DNA from: Sambucus nigra
Taxonomy: Eukaryota; Streptophyta; Magnoliopsida; Dipsacales; Adoxaceae
Direction: 5' to 3'
Length of the DNA stretch: 64,000 nt
Assembly (NCBI GenBank): GCA_949130495.1
Contig: OX422220.1
Span: 127,198,268-127,262,267 of the forward strand
The notes below the pieces were generated by a model. That model did not search any database. It was not told the DNA's origin and was given only the letters and a program-made list of their open reading frames with translations. Position numbers and translations under genes: made by a program. Below, in pieces: positions 22,677 to 33,513 of the stretch. Numbering within the stretch: the stretch's first letter is position 1; every line of letters begins with the position of its first letter.

Positions 22677-23362
22677 TCAAATACATCCAATATGAAATGT
22701 CGGCCATCCAAGTGTCGACAATGGTCTGGGGAACGGAGCCAAATAAGGAAGTGAATCATCGAAATACGCACGTGACGGTGAAGAAATAGCGAGGTCCACA
22801 TCCTCGTCCTCCTGCGCCTCGTTCTCCCGCACCTCCTCCTCATCCTCCTCCTCCATCGCCTTCTCCTTCCCTTTCCCTTTCCCCTTCCCCTTTCGGTCTC
22901 TGTCCAACATACGCTTCATGAATGCGTACATATCTTCAACCGTCGCCTCCAAACGGGGCAGCTTCGCGTCGTGTGAATCCACCGTTCGAGCCAACCCGGT
23001 GTCGCTCGTCTCCAATCCGATGATCCTAGATTTGGCCACCCGCGAGCTCACCCCCCTTATCCTCCCCTTGCGATCAGAGCCAAGCACTTGGATGAGTGCG
23101 TCTGTGGACATAGACGTCTTGTCGGCATCAGACTGCGACTCATGCACTTCCTTAAGCTTTGCCTGAAACGACAAAAAGTACATGATTAGTAAAATAAGTA
23201 AACTAAAAAATTATAACGTAATTAACAAAAATTAAACTGTCGGATTACTTACAATCGTCGCCGCGACGCTCGGGGACACCTCCTTGTCCTTCCCCTTCTT
23301 CGTCCGAATAGTCACATAAGTATCGAGCTTATGTGGCTTACCCCCTGGCCCACTCCCTATCC
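22677..23362 (-). pseudogene. CACTA transposase C-terminal fragment, two exons
   Basis: Read on the minus strand, an upstream exon (23362-23253) has an acceptor-like TATTTCAG before it and ends at a consensus donor ATT/GTAAGT. A 90-bp intron (23252-23163) ends in GTTTCAG, and the next exon continues in phase to about 22677. The second exon carries the Val-Leu-Gly-Ser-Asp-Arg-Lys-Gly-Arg-Ile-Arg-Gly motif typical of the C-terminal part of plant En/Spm (Ptta-type) transposases. A coiled coil, a Lys/Gly-rich tract (Gly-Lys repeated) and an acidic Glu-rich tract follow. The catalytic region is missing, so mobility would depend on an autonomous relative. The exon model comes from splice signals and reading frame only. 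Confidence 0.7.
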
Positions 23363-23689
23363 CTGAAATAAAATAAAGTAAAATTAGTATCGGCCCCGCA
23401 AAGTAAAATAATGAAGAATAATATACACACACCCCTACCCCACCCCCACCACACACACGCACACGTCATGCCACTTTTAAAACTAATCAACCCAACATTT
23501 CATCAATTAAACTAACAATTAAAGTATACAATTATTAATTTACTAATTTACAATGAGGGACAATCCTACTTTCATATGAAATTGACACTAATTATTAATT
23601 TACTTTCATCTAAAACTATACAATTAAAGTTATACAATTTCTTAATTAAAGCTATACAATTGTTAAAATTGCCCCCCCACACCCCTTGC

Positions 23690-23785
23690 CCCCTCCCCCG
23701 TCACGCACGCACCCACACACCTACGCGCACACACACACACCCCACCCCACCCCACCCCCACCCCCACCCCCACCACGACCGTGAC
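23690..23785. repeat. C-rich low-complexity tract
   Basis: Runs of CCCCCAC and (CA)n within the CACTA element. Confidence 0.85.
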
Positions 23786-24317
23786 AACTACATTTGTCAT
23801 GGGCTTGTCTTTAATCCTTTATCTTTATATTTATTCTTTGAGATACTTTTATATTTCAAAACCCTCTTATCCTCATTATATTTTATCACAATATGCATAT
23901 CTTATAAGAGAGTCGAGTTTGGCATGAATAATTTGTAATGAAGTCTAGAACGAATCTTACTAAATCAATTGGGGTATTTCATATTTTTATTACTTTATTA
24001 ATTTATTGTTTATCAATAAAATTATGACATGAGATAATTATAATTGGAGCATAAATTTCATTATCATAAAGGGATAAATCCAACCAAATACAGAGATTCT
24101 ACAAATTAAAGTGAGAATTAAATTTAAGACTTTCTAACAACATGCATGTGTATGGATTCTACATAGTTGGGCACGAAAATAACTAATGATATACCTAAAA
24201 ACATACAATTGACAACATTTTGTGAATTTACTAAACTTTATATAATGTTATCAAATTCTGTTAAAAAATTATCTAGGGTTTTACCTAATTGAATTATCAT
24301 ATTTTTAGTTAGAAAAT

Positions 24318-24620
24318 TCCACCCACACCCACACCCTCCCCACCCCACACCCTCCCCCCCTCCCCCCACCCCACCCCACCCCGACTACCCCCTTCCCCCC
24401 TCCTCCGCCACACACCACCACACACATATATACACACACATATACACATACTCCACCCCCTTCCCCCTCCCCCAACCCCCACCACACCTGCACCACCCCA
24501 CCCCCATTACCCCTTTCCCCCCTCCCCCACCACACACCAACACACACATATATACACACACATACACACATACATATACACACATATATATACACACATA
24601 CACATACACATACATATAGA
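24318..24620. repeat. C-rich and (CACATA)n low-complexity tract
   Basis: Alternating CCCCACCCC blocks and CACACATATA blocks inside the CACTA element. It produces long but spurious open frames on the minus strand. Confidence 0.9.
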
Positions 24621-24690
24621 ATTGAAAGAGAAAGAGAGGAAAAAAAATATACCTTAGAGAGAGAGAGCAGAAATCGCCTAAAGAGAGAGA

Positions 24691-24710
24691 GGGGGGGGGG
24701 GGGGGGGGGG
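24691..24710. repeat. Poly-G run of about 20
   Basis: Uninterrupted G homopolymer inside the CACTA element, directly after a GAGAGAGA run. Confidence 0.9.
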
Positions 24711-24759
24711 AACCAAAAAAGGTGGGGAAAAAAAAACTCAGGGCTTTTTTTTACTGCGA

Positions 24760-24980
24760 AAGTTGTCATGGTCGTGTCAAGGTCATTGATCGTGACACAA
24801 ATCTCGCATTTTGTGTCACGGTCATTGACCTTGACACGACCGTGACAAATTTACTTGTCACGGCCTTGTCACGGTCATTGATCGTGACAATTATTTGTCA
24901 TGGTCGTGTCAAGGTTAATCACTGTGACACAAAACGCGAGATTTGTGTCACGGTCAATGACCTTGACAAGGGTGACCGGT
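24760..24980. repeat. Right subterminal repeats of the CACTA element
   Basis: Multiple direct and inverted copies of the GGTCATTGACCTTGACA-type motif, mirroring the left end. Confidence 0.85.
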
Positions 24981-25017
24981 TGAAAGGTGACAATTTTATC
25001 ATTTTGGTGCAGTGAGA

Positions 25018-28000
25018 TACCAATCTTTGTTGACAAGTTACTACACAAATTTGTAAAGATAAATTACATTTTTTTTCTTTTTACTAATCGAGACAAGTCA
25101 TTCTTAATTCAAGACTTGGTTGTAGCTAGCTTTTCTAGAACCCAGACATTATATTTAATAATATTATCTCCTCTTATTTTCTCATGGACATCGAAGCCCC
25201 AAATACTCGGGTCGCCATATAAAAAATAATAGTAGTTATATCTTGTTGTGTGCATAATAATCGAATTTGAATTTCTTTTAAACCTAAAAATATGAGGATC
25301 ATAACCGTCATTGTGATTATTTTAATAGTTTGAATAATTTTTATTGCATATTGGTCTATATATTTAAGGTTCCCGGGCAAGGGATTGCGTAGGCCCCTTT
25401 AAATATTATGATATCTCAAGAATGCCTTTAAGTGAACGTAGGCAAGACCAACCTTCTTGAACCACCTAAATCTCATATATGTTCATTTTCTTTATTGTGT
25501 AATGTAGGGTAAATTGGTAATTTCTCACTCTCTCTCTCTACATATATATATACACCATTTTTGAATGTTAATAGACAAACCATTTTTCTTGAATTTTCTT
25601 TTTTGTTTTATTTTAAAATTACGAATCTTATATTTATATTTTTGAATTATGATACATTTAAAATTATTTATTTAGCAAAGTTATGTTCTAGTTTCATTTT
25701 ATATTTTTATGGTCTCAAAAAGAAAATAAGTAACATGATTAAAATAACATTTTGCCTAACTGTGCTTAAGAGACGGAGAAGTAATGTAACTATCAATGAA
25801 TAAATGAGAATTAGACAAAATTAACTATGGAAGTGGAGGTAAAATAAAATAACCTATAGAGTGCAATTAACGGCACCCCAAACGTATTTTTCCAGCAACA
25901 ATATCTTACTCACATCACAAACTAATTAAGAGAAGCAGTATTGGTAGATAGTCACAAATGGTATACTTACAAATTAGAAAGCAGTTTTACCTTTCATCAG
26001 CACTCAGTTCTCACAAAGGTGGGATAAGTTAAAATTGCAAATATAGTTCCAACGAACAATAATAATTTGTAGGAAATAAAAATCATATTTTCTACTAACA
26101 ACATTTGTTCATAGGAAATGTTACGAAGTAATATTGTTCGTAGAAACCTAGATATATAATAGAAATGATTATTTATATTTGTTACAAACTTTATTTGTTC
26201 GTAGGAATTCTTACGAACAAATAAAACTCGTAGAAACTTTTACAAATTCAGTAGCCGTTCAACAAGGTTAGAGAACCATTACAAATTCATGTACTGAAAT
26301 TGCCAACTTTAACCCACCGTTGCAGCGGTCCAAATTTGTAAAGTTACCATTTCTCTTGAATTTTAGCAACCTATTGTGAATGCTCTAAAAGTTCATTATA
26401 AACACTCAAGTAAGAGACACTAAATAGTTAAAGTGAGGTTTCACGATGACCCGTCTTGTCAAAATAACCTATAAGTATTGGGTGCAATTAAACACCCCCA
26501 GCAACAATATCTTACTCACATCACAAACTAACTAGAATTTTATTATAAACACCCAATTAAGAGACACCCGAAAAGTTAGAGTGGAGTTTCACGACGGCCC
26601 ATCGTATCAAACCTATTTTTACGATAAAAAATTACCGTGGTGGAAAGTCACCGGTAACTTCACTTTTGATGTTTTGTAAAATGTGATGTTTGGAATAGTT
26701 TTTTTAGTTGCATTTTAACCCATAGAAAGTGTAAAGTTCACGCCGTACCGATGCAGTCTACTTTTTTCTAAAACCTAGTATGATAATTATCAATATATGT
26801 TGCTAGATTCCTGTTTTCTCAATTCCCAACAGAGTAAAATAATATTCTACCATGTTATATAGTGTCCGGGCTCTGTTGCTGTTCATTAGCTTGTGGTGAA
26901 GTTGAAGCTCAATAATTGACTTAACAAGTAGGGATGGGGAGAACCAAAGATGGAGTACATTGCAAGGCCATTTAAAGAGCGGAAAGGAACAATGGATGAG
27001 TAATTAAAAATTGAAAAGAAGACAAAAAAGATGAAAAAGCTGTGGGTTATTTCATGCTTTGGTCTGTCACATCTCACAGCTGCCCAATGGGGTCATCCCT
27101 GTTTGACTCTAAATTCATTTGTTTGTTTAAAAAGAAAAAATTGCACAAGAGGAGACACCACTATTCAATAATGATGGCCGTGATATTTGTTTTCTGGTGT
27201 CTGATCTTATAAAAAGTTTTCATTTGTATTTGTAATGGTGCCCCCCTTCACAACCACACACACAACAACCCAAATTATATAAATAATATACCCACACGTT
27301 CTCCACTGTAAACTTAAGAAATACATGATGAAATTGGAGAAAATAAAAAAGAAACAAAAAACTACTAACTGTATTCATAATTGAAATAACCTCATTAATG
27401 ATTTCGGTCCTATTGCATCGTATATCGAACCAATACAGAAATTAAATAAATTAAAAACTTTGAAAAGCATAATGATGTGATCGGCCCATAATTTGGGAGC
27501 TCAACGTTTTCTGATAAAAAAGAACATCATAAAGATGAATTATAGGATGCTATATATCAAGATGCAATCGATTTGTCGATGTTGGTTTTCCATTGACAAG
27601 TAAAGCTTCATCTATGCGATTTTATGGTTGTTAAACACAAATTGTCATATTCATACTTACATTTGTTAGAATTATTTTAAATGATAATATTTTATAGTAT
27701 TTTATAATTGTATAATGTTAAGAGTCACTTTAATTAATGAAAGAGTACTTCAAATACCAATGGTTAATATTATTAAAATTGTTAATTAAATGACATGTTT
27801 GATTTATTAAGGACTAAGGACTATTCGATATCAAAATATGGACTTTTGGAGATTTGAGTTCTGCCGCTGCCTCTAAATAAATTGGCGAAGTCCATCATTC
27901 ATAACTTTCTAAAGACAACACAACTTCATGGGAAAGTGAGAGGAATCTAATTTCTCAATCAGAGTTAATTTTCATAATAGTATTTTGACCATAGGAAAGA

Positions 28001-29466
28001 TCTAACCGTTGGAATGCGCTGAAACTGGAATACATTTTTGTCAAAAACGAGATTAAGCGGTAGTCCGAAAAGTAATTCGATTGGGGATCATTAAGATCGA
28101 CTGCTCCATTAATCTTTCCAGTGGGTAGAGGTACAAGAACGAATTCTAAATTCATAGGTATGGATCGATGTATGTGATTAGATTATCATTTTATGTTCCG
28201 CATAATGATTATATGCGATTAATATGATGATTCAAGATCCTATTATTTAAAGAACCATAACATACTTAATTAATTGATCAATTAATGTTTAAATTAATTA
28301 AATCATATTTCACATTTTGTGTTCTTTAATTTAGAGTATATCTTACAATATTATGTATAAGACATCATGCATGCAAATAATATGCACAAACTTTCTCTTA
28401 ATTATGCATCCCCGTCACTTTCCTATTATAAGTATTCAATTCAATATATATATATATATATATATCAATGATTCCCTTCATTATATTATGGTTGATGTTA
28501 GGTAAGCATTACATGCCTCACCATTATTTTACTTGTCAATTTGCTTTCATGTGCATATTTTCTATTGTATTTCAACTTTCATGTATATATATACATGTGT
28601 GTGATGCATTTGAATTGTCTTTTCACTAACAAAATTAACACAAGAAGATTGTGGATTTTCTCATTAATCAATATTCTTCTTTGATTTATTTATGAAACTT
28701 TTACCAATGTGTCTCATTTATTAAGTGTACAGTCAAATAGGTCTTATAACTTTTTTGTTTGTTTCAAAAGATCAAATAATTTTGCTCCAGTAGGTCTTAT
28801 TATAAAACATGTAGTGAATACGTAATACATATATAAATATAACCTATTACGAAAAATTTATTTTAGTGGGACAAATAAAAAAATATCTTATGTAAACATG
28901 ACTTATTCCTTAAACTCACTATCTTTTTTTTAAGTAGGGGCTATCCCAAAGACACTCGAGAATTTTGTAACAAAGCTCACTAGCTACAATAAGCAAAAAG
29001 GGGATAAAACAAATCATTGAAACATTTACTTATCATTATCATAAAATCCTTATAGCCTCTAAGAGAATTTATCCCCATAATCTCAAGGAAAAAAGCAAAA
29101 TAAAATTTCATTACTTCTGCTTGTTTAGGTGTTGAGAAGTATGGATCACAGTGTTATTTTTTACAATAATTGGCAAAATTAACGTAAAATGTTCTCAAAT
29201 TTGTTGTTTTGGTAGAATCTATAGGGTAAGTGAGGCTGACCAACTGTTATGGGGAGGTATATCGCGATGGTTGGAATGTCACGGGAATAATAAGTTTTTT
29301 ATGGCCATGCAATTTTATTGATTAAAAGAAGTTTTCTTCAATTAAATTCAATATGATATATTTAAAAGTACACCGAAGTGGTAATATTGAACCAAACCAC
29401 AATGTTATGCATTAAAATCATAAAAATAAGAACAAACATAAAAATCATATGTTAGGACAAATCACA

Positions 29467-29470
<4 letters not shown>
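25018..29470. other. Intergenic DNA with short duplications and a possible LTR remnant, no gene recognised
   Basis: Contains a partial tandem duplication (26391-26620), a small perfect-type hairpin (26193-26222) and a short AT microsatellite (28446-28465). TGTTAGAATTATTTT near 27666 resembles a copia LTR start, but no partner LTR, TSD or primer site was found. No frame resembles a protein. Confidence 0.4.
26391..26620 (+). repeat. Partial tandem duplication, about 145 bp period
   Basis: The block ATTATAAACAC...AAGAGACAC...GTTTCACGA recurs twice here. The block CAGCAACAATATCTTACTCA occurs at about 25893 and again at about 26499, so part of the unit exists a third time upstream. Confidence 0.75.

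Positions 29471-29473
<3 letters not shown>

Positions 29474-29536
<63 letters not shown>
29474..29536. repeat. (AT)n microsatellite
   Basis: About 60 bp of pure AT dinucleotides running into the left end of the MITE at 29537. Confidence 0.95.
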
Positions 29537-29538
<2 letters not shown>

Positions 29539-29929
29539 AGGTTCTAAAAAATGCGGGGCGTGATCGAGGCGTGGAGGTCAAGCCTTAAGCCTTAGAAACC
29601 TAGGCGGACCTTAGGCGTAAAAAGGCGTTTAGGCCTTTTTAATATATTTTAATATTTTTTAACCATAACAAGGCTAAAATACTAAAATTGTACATATCAT
29701 AACAATATGTCTGAATATATGCAAATTAAAATAATATTTGATTATTTTGGATGAGATAATGATCCGGTTTTGTGAAAAAATTCTTTAAAAGGCGATATCG
29801 TTTCACTAAAGCATTGTTGTTTTTAGAAAAAAGTGCGCCTTAAGGGTTTTACCAAGAATAAGGCGTGAAAAGCGTAAGGCGGGGTGTTTCTCCCAAGCCT
29901 CAAGCCTAGGCGCGTTTTTTAGAACAGTG
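29537..29929. mobile_element. hAT-like MITE, about 393 bp
   Basis: Left end CAAGGTTCTAAAAAATGCG and right end CGCGTTTTTTAGAACAGTG are imperfect terminal inverted repeats. Further inverted homology follows in subterminal AGGCG/CGCCT-rich blocks (AAGCCTTAAGCC, CCTAGGCG). No coding capacity. The flanks are AT and TC microsatellites, so the TSD cannot be read. Confidence 0.7.
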
Positions 29930-29930
29930 A

Positions 29931-30029
<99 letters not shown>

Positions 30030-30030
30030 G
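29930..30030. repeat. (TC)n(TA)n(GA)n palindromic compound microsatellite
   Basis: A TC run, a TA run and a GA run form a nearly perfect inverted repeat of about 100 bp between the two MITEs. Confidence 0.95.
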
Positions 30031-30393
30031 CTCCTGTGCACACTAAGTTTGCACAGTGCTGACGCACACCAATTTTTTTAAAGCATTAAAAAAAATTGAA
30101 TTGATTTTTTTATGTGATATTTAAACATTTCATCGGACTCATGCAAAAAAAATCAACTCAAAAAAACGTTTTTACTATTTTTAAAAAATCGGTCAAACTT
30201 TCACAGTTTTTAAAATGCTTAAAAGCAGCGAAAGTTTGACCGATTTTTTAAAAACAACAAAAAAGTTTTTTTGAGTTGATTTTTTTTTCATGGATCTGTT
30301 GAAATGTTTAAATATCACATAAAAAAATCAACTGAAAAATATTTTTTTTACTATTTTAAAAAAATGATGTGCAAACTTAGTGTCATATGAGTC

Positions 30394-30396
<3 letters not shown>
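30031..30396. mobile_element. Microsatellite-flanked foldback MITE, copy B
   Basis: Left end CTCCTGTGCACACTAAG followed by TTTGCACA; the right end carries the inverse TGTGCAAACTTAGTG. Inner arms AATCGGTCAAACTTTCA and TGAAAGTTTGACCGATT form a long hairpin. Same family as 17825-18168. GA and TA repeats lie to the left and CT and TA repeats to the right. Confidence 0.8.
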
Positions 30397-30432
<36 letters not shown>

Positions 30433-30460
30433 ATATATATATATATATATATATATACAC
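30397..30460. repeat. (CT)n(TA)n microsatellite
   Basis: Right border of MITE copy B, mirror image of the left border. Confidence 0.95.
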
Positions 30461-30778
30461 GGTGTGTTTTGTTGGCTACTCGAGCCTGATAATGCCTTCT
30501 CCAATGAGATTAAATTTGTTGACTCTTAAAAAAGAGTCATGGTGATCATCTCACTTTATTGGCTTAAACATAAAAAATTATGGGACACAAGACAACTACT
30601 TATTTAAATCTTAGCGTTTTAGCTAATGGGGCGAGAGGGTCACCTTGACTCTATTTCAAGAGAGACAACAAATTTAAAATCTTCTTTGACGAGTTAATGA
30701 CTCCGGCTCCTCATGGGTCTCTTCGTATACCTCATACATGTGGATGATTTTATAAAACAAGTGAGTAAGAATTTTGGG

Positions 30779-31758
30779 TGTAATAGCTTAAAGAGCTTGT
30801 CCCACATTGGAAGTGTGTGGAAGAGGTGGGAAGCTAACCCAAATATAAAAGGGGATAGTGTCCTACATTGGAAAATGTACAAAGCTAAGTGTCACCACTA
30901 AGCTATAAAAGGAGTGGGCAACCTTTGAGTCCCACATTGAAAAAATATTAAGAATTTGTGCACTTAATAAGTACAGATGAAAGATGAAGAGTTAATTCAT
31001 CTAGCATTTAAGAGGCTATTCAAGAGACCTCAATACGGTGCGAAGCACCGTATGCACACGCGCGCGTGCGGGGCAGTGGGCTGTAGAGGCGCTAGTGGCG
31101 CACTTTGCACTTCGCATGCCGCGGTGTTAGCGGGTTGCCGAGATTCGTCCAGGTCGAATCGCGGTAACTCGGGCGCAGTCACTTTTTGATTGACCCGTGC
31201 AAAACCGATTCGGTATTAATTGTACCTGTTCGGAAATGACTTAAAACTGTTGGTAATTAACAGTCATACCATTTCGGAATTGATTAAGACTATTAATCCA
31301 ACTATCATGACTCTTGAAGACAAAGTCTTTCATTATCTATAAATAAAGGCTGCCTAAAACGAAATTATACATATAACAAAAATCCAGTTTCAGATTTTCA
31401 AACCCTGCTATTACTCTCTTACAATTTTCAAGAGATACAAATTCTCTTATTCTGTTTTGTGCACAGAAATAGAATAAGAACTTGATTGACTGTTCTTTGC
31501 TGCTGCATTCAAGGGCTGTCTTCAAACATACAATTTGCAGACAGTTCAAGTGCTTCATTGTATCTTGAGTACGGATTTGCTGATTCCCGTTTGTATACCG
31601 AAGTTGTTCGTGTGGGGCAAATATTGTATTTAGGAAAGTGACATCACGCCTTGAAGTTTTCTAGTATTTATTCAGAAGTTACATCGTTGTATTGAAGTTG
31701 ACATTACTGTGATATATAAAGAGTTTCATTTATGTGTTTGCATTCATATTATCCAACA
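30779..31758 (+). mobile_element. Probable copia-type LTR, solo or truncated
   Basis: TGTAATAGCTTAAAGAGC at 30779 and TATCCAACA at the right give TG...CA ends. The start, TTGTCCCACATTGG repeats, ATATAAAAGG and CTATAAATAAAGG (near 31339, a TATA box) and a T-rich leader resemble copia LTRs. No primer site or coding follows, and the flanking 5-mers (TTGGG, ATATA) differ, so the boundaries are tentative. Confidence 0.4.
31028..31180. other. CpG-rich patch inside the probable LTR
   Basis: About 150 bp dense in CG dinucleotides (ACGCGCGCGTGCGG and similar) with a perfect small palindrome ACGGTGCG-A-AGCACCGT near 31036, in otherwise AT-rich DNA. Confidence 0.8.
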
Positions 31759-32468
31759 ATATATTTGTAGGAGGGTGTTATGCTCCATTCAAATTGAATC
31801 ATGAAAATCCTTTATAACATATGTCGAAAATGACGGAGTCGATTTTGCTTCTCCTCGTACAACGTCTCTCTCAAACTATAGTTTACTCAGATAAATAAAC
31901 TTAATCATCTATGGGTCTATTCCTATATCAAATAATTATTAAACTATAAGTAAATATATTCAACCAAATGTATAAAGTATTACCAGCGAGTAATGTCTAA
32001 TACATATCTAACATTATATCTGCAACAAGCTTCTCGATAACTTACACCACGGGGATGTAATCCTCCAATCCATGCTTGCTCACTAGACATCCCCTCCATC
32101 CATCCTTGGCATAAACATGGGGATGGGGTGCTTCTACTGAGTACCCATAAAAAGTAAGGCTATTCAAGGTGATGGATCTCTAGCTTTAGGTGTATGACAT
32201 CATTATAAGTCTCCTTACAGATAACAAGTATTAATGACCCAATCATGTACTCCTTTCACCATGTGCAAATTTTGCATAACTGATGGAATTTGGACAACGG
32301 TTAGGGTCTCTATGGTGCTTCATTTATTTTGGGTTCACATTTTGACATGAGTTATCACTTATTAGGGTTATGCGATTACTAAAACCCAATGTGTTATCGC
32401 CGACATTGATCCCCTAGGAACCAAATTTAGTTTTCATTTTGTGCCTGATTTTACTCCACTGGGAAAGT
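31759..32468. other. Intergenic DNA, nothing recognised
   Basis: No protein-like frame and no paired repeats seen. Confidence 0.4.
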
Positions 32469-32477
32469 CCAACATAG

Positions 32478-32659
32478 GAAAAATTCTATTGTGACCGAAT
32501 TTTAGACAAACTTTTCCTAGACACACTGACGTGGCGGCTTGCTATTGGTTGGTTTTTGGGGTCCACGCCAGTGGGACCTACAAACCAACCAATAACAAGC
32601 CACCACGTCAGTGTGTCTAGGAAAATTCGGTCAAAAATTCGGTTACAGTAGAATTACTC
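32478..32659. mobile_element. Mutator-type foldback MITE, 182 bp, 9-bp TSD
   Basis: Nearly the whole element is an inverted repeat with arms of about 80 bp. The left arm runs AATTCTATTGTGACCGAATT... to CTGACGTGGCGGCTTG; the right arm is its inverse with a few mismatches. The exact 9-bp duplication CCAACATAG flanks it (32469-32477 and 32660-32668), as for Mutator-like elements. A transcript would fold into a long hairpin. Confidence 0.9.
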
Positions 32660-32909
32660 CCAACATAGACTCGCTTCAAACATATCATTCCACTATTTGT
32701 GGACAAATTTCGTTGCACACCGAATCTCTACGTCTTTTATTTCCTAATTAGAATAATATCTTTCTAAACGTAATTAAAAATGTACTAGTTTATTAAATTA
32801 ATATATTATTGAACTCCTGATCTAATTATTTAACTTACCAATCTATTTAATTTACTAATGTATTGGATTACTAAATTATTAACTTATTAACTTATTAAAT
32901 CATTAAAAC

Positions 32910-33100
32910 AATCAATGTAAAATTAAACGTAATTTTTTTTGCACATTTTGCCAATGCCCTTGACGACAAATGTGGCTCCGTTGATGGTGTGAGAAGTAGC
33001 AATGTAAAATTAAACGTAACTTTTTTCAGTGTGCGTACCTCGTTTGCCAATGCCCTTAACGAACAATGTGGATTCGTTGATGGTGTAATTAGTGGCATGT
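32910..33100. repeat. Tandem duplication, about 90 bp, two units
   Basis: CAATGTAAAATTAAACGTAA...GCCAATGCCCTT...GTTGATGGTGT is present twice with a small insertion in the second unit. Confidence 0.85.
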
Positions 33101-33460
33101 GTAATACAGTCTTCGTACAAAAAGTCTTAAGTCATTAATCACGCGTTGAGCTATGCGTGAAGATGACGCATCCTACAAATCAGTGTGATATCTGCCTGCA
33201 AACCTCCTACTTCGGTTCATTGTGAAATTTCATTTGAATTGGGTGACTTCGAGTGACAAAATGAGGGAAATAAGCTAGAGAAAAGTTCCAATAGAGGTTA
33301 AAATGTCGCCTAAACTTGTTCATTGGGTCTTTATACTGTAACTTCCCATAATAATTCAACCAACGTACTACATTTTATGACGTTGCGCTTCAAACATCTT
33401 AGAAAGTTGGTGCATACACAATGCCTTAGAGTTAGTTGCATTGTTTTGTTAGAAATAAAT

Positions 33461-33513
33461 GGCATTGGAGCATTTTGTTGAAGCATTCTGGTGGTGCAAA
33501 ATGCTCCAATGCC
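33461..33513. repeat. Perfect 17-bp-arm hairpin
   Basis: GGCATTGGAGCATTTTG (33461-33477) and its exact inverse (33497-33513) around a 19-base loop. The arms do not extend further. Possibly the end of a small foldback element; too short for a typical miRNA precursor. Confidence 0.7.

Larger units (their letters stand above)
21991..25014 (-). mobile_element. CACTA (En/Spm) transposon, 3.0 kb, internally deleted
   Basis: Left end CACTACACCAAATCTG and right end ATTTTGGTGCAGTG form CACTA-type inverted termini. The 3-bp TSD AGA (21988-21990 and 25015-25017) is exact. Both subterminal regions (22010-22200 and 24760-24975) are packed with direct and inverted copies of a TCACGGTCATTGACCTTGAC motif, the usual layout for CACTA transposase binding. 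The interior holds a minus-strand transposase remnant and C/G-rich low-complexity tracts. Confidence 0.93.

Noticed and set aside
24305..24769. A 154-codon minus-strand frame rich in Gly, Val, Cys and Trp
   Set aside because: It is a translation of C-rich and CACATA low-complexity tracts inside the CACTA element.
27664..28400. Copia LTR starting TGTTAGAATT
   Set aside because: No second LTR, primer-binding site, CA end or TSD could be paired. Noted only as a possibility.
33461..33513. Possible miRNA precursor hairpin
   Set aside because: The perfect arms are only 17 bp and pairing stops sharply at both ends, shorter than a plant miRNA duplex.
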